Of a stretch of 15,932 nucleotides of DNA, positions 14,561-15,932 are shown in pieces. The notes beneath the pieces are model-generated. The model saw nothing but the letters and a program-made list of their open reading frames with translations. It was not told the origin of the DNA and ran no database searches. The position numbers and the translations under genes are program-made. Each line of letters starts with the position of its first letter. The first letter of the stretch is position 1. Source of the stretch: an uncultured Collinsella sp. (GTDB taxonomy: Bacteria; Actinomycetota; Coriobacteriia; Coriobacteriales; Coriobacteriaceae); assembly GCA_900542315.1 (NCBI GenBank), contig UQMV01000045.1:1-15932 (forward strand), read 5' to 3'.

Positions 14561-14571
14561 TGTGGTAGTAT
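14561..14571 (+). promoter_or_regulatory. Extended -10 promoter of rpmF
   Basis: TGTGGTAGTAT: TG at 14563-14564 and hexamer TAGTAT at 14566-14571, just after the yceD stop. No -35 match is present at normal spacing. The predicted start near 14578 gives a leader of about 44 nt. It matches the elements before rpoD and the SepIVA-like gene. Confidence 0.5.
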
Positions 14572-14621
14572 CGCTACTTGCGCGTAATCGCCACACTGGA
14601 TAGTTCATAAGGAAGGTCACT

Positions 14622-14801
14622 ATGCCCGTACCTAAACAAAAGCAGGGTCGTATCCGCACTCACACCCGTCGTTCCGCCAACATGAAGATCTCGGCTGCGG
14701 CTCAGTCCACGTGCCCCCGTTGCGGCGCTGTCAAGCTTCCGCACCACGTGTGCCCCAGCTGCGGTTTCTACAAGGACCGCGAGGTTATCGTTACCGAGTA
14801 A
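14622..14801 (+). CDS. rpmF: 50S ribosomal protein L32, zinc-binding type
   Basis: A 59-residue ribosomal protein beginning MPVPKQKQGRIRTHTRRS, the universal L32 start, after a strong ribosome binding site (AAGGAAGG, 14609-14616). The second half carries two CxxC pairs (CPRCG and CPSCG), i.e. the zinc-ribbon C+ form rather than the zinc-free paralogue made under zinc limitation. The end is FYKDREVIVTE. L32 is part of the large subunit near the peptidyl transferase region. It follows yceD as in most bacteria and has its own promoter, which would let it be made in excess of yceD. Confidence 0.98.
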   Translation: MPVPKQKQGRIRTHTRRSANMKISAAAQSTCPRCGAVKLPHHVCPSCGFYKDREVIVTE

Positions 14802-14804
14802 CGA

Positions 14805-14838
14805 TATACTCTGGATGCGATGCCGTTCCAAATGGAAC
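14805..14838 (+). promoter_or_regulatory. Possible -10 box and operator-like dyad upstream of plsX
   Basis: TATACT at 14805-14810 resembles a -10 box but lacks a clear -35. The perfect dyad GTTCCA-AA-TGGAAC (14825-14838) lies just downstream of the start it would give. The 2-nt centre makes an RNA hairpin unlikely and favours a protein-binding site. The gap also contains the terminator that follows. Confidence 0.3.
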
Positions 14839-14841
14839 CAC

Positions 14842-14871
14842 AATGGCCGGCTCAATGAGTCGGCCATTTTT
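14842..14871 (+). terminator. Rho-independent terminator between rpmF and plsX
   Basis: AATGGCCGGCTC (14842-14853) pairs with GAGTCGGCCATT (14857-14868), 12 bp with one G-T pair and a 3-nt loop, running into five Ts (14867-14871). It ends 5 nt before the plsX ribosome binding site, so plsX depends on readthrough, or the hairpin serves as an attenuator. Confidence 0.85.
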
Positions 14872-14888
14872 GTATAAGGAGCATGTAT

Positions 14889-15908
14889 ATGAGTAACGTT
14901 CGCGTTTGTGTAGACGTTGTGGGCGGAGATGAGAAACCTCAGGTTGTTCTCGATGGTATCGAGGCTGCGCTTGCCGCCGATCCCGATATCGAGGTCTTGG
15001 CAGCTGGCCCCGCCGAAATCGTCAATCCCTTTGCCGCCTCCCATGCGCGCGTCGAGGCTCTGGAGGCACCCGACGTTATCGCCATGGATGACGATCCCAT
15101 TCGCGCCGTGATGACTAAACGCAAGTCGTCGATCGTGCTGTCGTGTCGCGCCATTAAGAAGGGCAACGCGGATGCGTTCTTCTCCGCCGGTTCCACCGGT
15201 GCCATGACCGCCGCTGCCACCGCCTATGTGACGCCGTTTAGGTATCAGGCCGAAGGCAAGAAGCAGCCGGTGCGCCCCTGTCTGACCAATGCACTGCCCA
15301 ATCGTGCCGGCGGTCTGACGGTGCTGTGCGATATGGGCGCCAACCCCGATGTCGAGGTCGATGACATGGTGCGTTTTGCCCAGATGGGTAGCGCCTATGC
15401 TCGCGTCGTCCTGGGCATCGAGCATCCCCGCGTGGGCCTGCTTGCCAACGGCACCGAGGACGAGAAGGGCTCCAACTTTACCAAGGCTTGCTTCCCGGCT
15501 ATGAAAGCCGCCGTTCCCGGCTTTGTTGGTAACTGCGAGGGAACGGACATCACCTCGGGTAACTTCGATGTCGTCGTTGCCGATGGCATGTCGGGCAATA
15601 TTGCGCTCAAGGCCACCGAGGGCGCTGCCAAGTTTTTGCTGCAGGAGCTCAAGGGCGTCTTTATGTCTTCGCTTGGCACCAAGATCGCCGCGCTGCTCAT
15701 TAAAAAGCAGATGCGCGAGATAAAGGCCAAGCTTTCGGGCGACGCCAAGGGCGGCGCGATTCTTTTGGGCCTGCGCGGCGTGGTCCTGATCGGCCATGGC
15801 GCCACCTCGGTCGAGGCTGTCAAAAACGGTACGCTCGCGGCGGCCGAAGCCGTGCGCGCGGGGCTGGTCGAGAATGTCGCCAACTCTATGGACGGTATCG
15901 TTTTATAA
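14889..15908 (+). CDS. plsX: Phosphate acyltransferase PlsX
   Basis: Converts acyl-ACP plus phosphate to acyl-phosphate, the donor used by PlsY to start phospholipid synthesis; a peripheral membrane enzyme. The start at 14889 is preferred over the in-frame ATG at 14883, because AAGGAG (14876-14881) is 7 nt from the former and 1 nt from the latter. This gives 339 residues, the usual length. Family blocks: VCVDVVGGD at 6-14 (usually DAMGGD), SAGSTGAM around 101-106 (usually SAGNTGA), LLANGTEDEKGS, GFVGNCEGTDI from 211, VADGMSGNIALKATEG, and LLGLRGVVLIGHGATS near the C-terminus. It is functionally linked to fakA in this window, since FakA also makes acyl-phosphate. The last 24 nt of the window after it hold no recognisable gene. 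Confidence 0.95.
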   Translation: MSNVRVCVDVVGGDEKPQVVLDGIEAALAADPDIEVLAAGPAEIVNPFAASHARVEALEAPDVIAMDDDPIRAVMTKRKSSIVLSCRAIKKGNADAFFSAGSTGAMTAAATAYVTPFRYQAEGKKQPVRPCLTNALPNRAGGLTVLCDMGANPDVEVDDMVRFAQMGSAYARVVLGIEHPRVGLLANGTEDEKGSNFTKACFPAMKAAVPGFVGNCEGTDITSGNFDVVVADGMSGNIALKATEGAAKFLLQELKGVFMSSLGTKIAALLIKKQMREIKAKLSGDAKGGAILLGLRGVVLIGHGATSVEAVKNGTLAAAEAVRAGLVENVANSMDGIVL

Positions 15909-15932
15909 CAGCGGCGTTATGCGCCTCGGGGC

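Noticed and set aside
14825..14838. GTTCCA/TGGAAC as an RNA hairpin or antiterminator
   Set aside because: The 2-nt centre cannot form a stable loop and I found no alternative pairing with the downstream terminator arms.
14883..14888. ATG at 14883 as the plsX start
   Set aside because: It is 1 nt from the ribosome binding site AAGGAG; the ATG at 14889 has normal 7-nt spacing.

Overview
This window is an accessory-free stretch of an actinobacterial chromosome. It is GC-rich, dense, and has every gene on the + strand. Gene content and protein style (short RsmD, CoaD, NrnA; zinc-type L32; a SepIVA-like coiled-coil gene beside a YceD/DUF177 gene; an acidic-tract primary sigma factor) fit a gut Coriobacteriia, and Collinsella is my best guess. 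The genus call comes from recognition by eye, not from a search. I found no phage, plasmid, insertion sequence, CRISPR array or defence genes.

Region 1 (1-6117) is a tightly packed operon: the end of infB (IF-2), rbfA, a DHH nanoRNase/pAp-phosphatase (nrnA type), truB, ribF and dnaG. Several junctions are start/stop overlaps of 4-8 nt, which suggests translational coupling. It links translation initiation and ribosome maturation to FMN/FAD synthesis and replication priming.

Region 2 (6118-7617) is the primary sigma factor rpoD. It has its own extended -10 promoter and a perfect 14-bp terminator stem.

Region 3 (7618-8066) is the only long stretch without a protein gene. It holds a compact REP-like element (a 19-nt arm, inverted relative to a perfect 38-bp tandem duplication), a strong promoter, tRNA-Asn(GTT), its terminator, and the leader of the next operon.

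Region 4 (8067-13445) holds an Asp23/Gls24 protein and FakA (fatty acid kinase), then recG, rsmD and coaD. It covers lipid uptake, DNA repair, 16S rRNA methylation and CoA synthesis.

Region 5 (13446-15932) holds a SepIVA-like coiled-coil gene overlapping yceD/DUF177, then rpmF with its own promoter, a terminator, and plsX (phospholipid synthesis).

The window is mostly conserved housekeeping DNA, and I do not see a new multi-gene system. The best leads are the REP-like repeat at 7621-7713, the probable SepIVA homologue at 13506, the shared TGTG-extended -10 promoters that lack -35 boxes, and small dyads sitting at several of those promoters.
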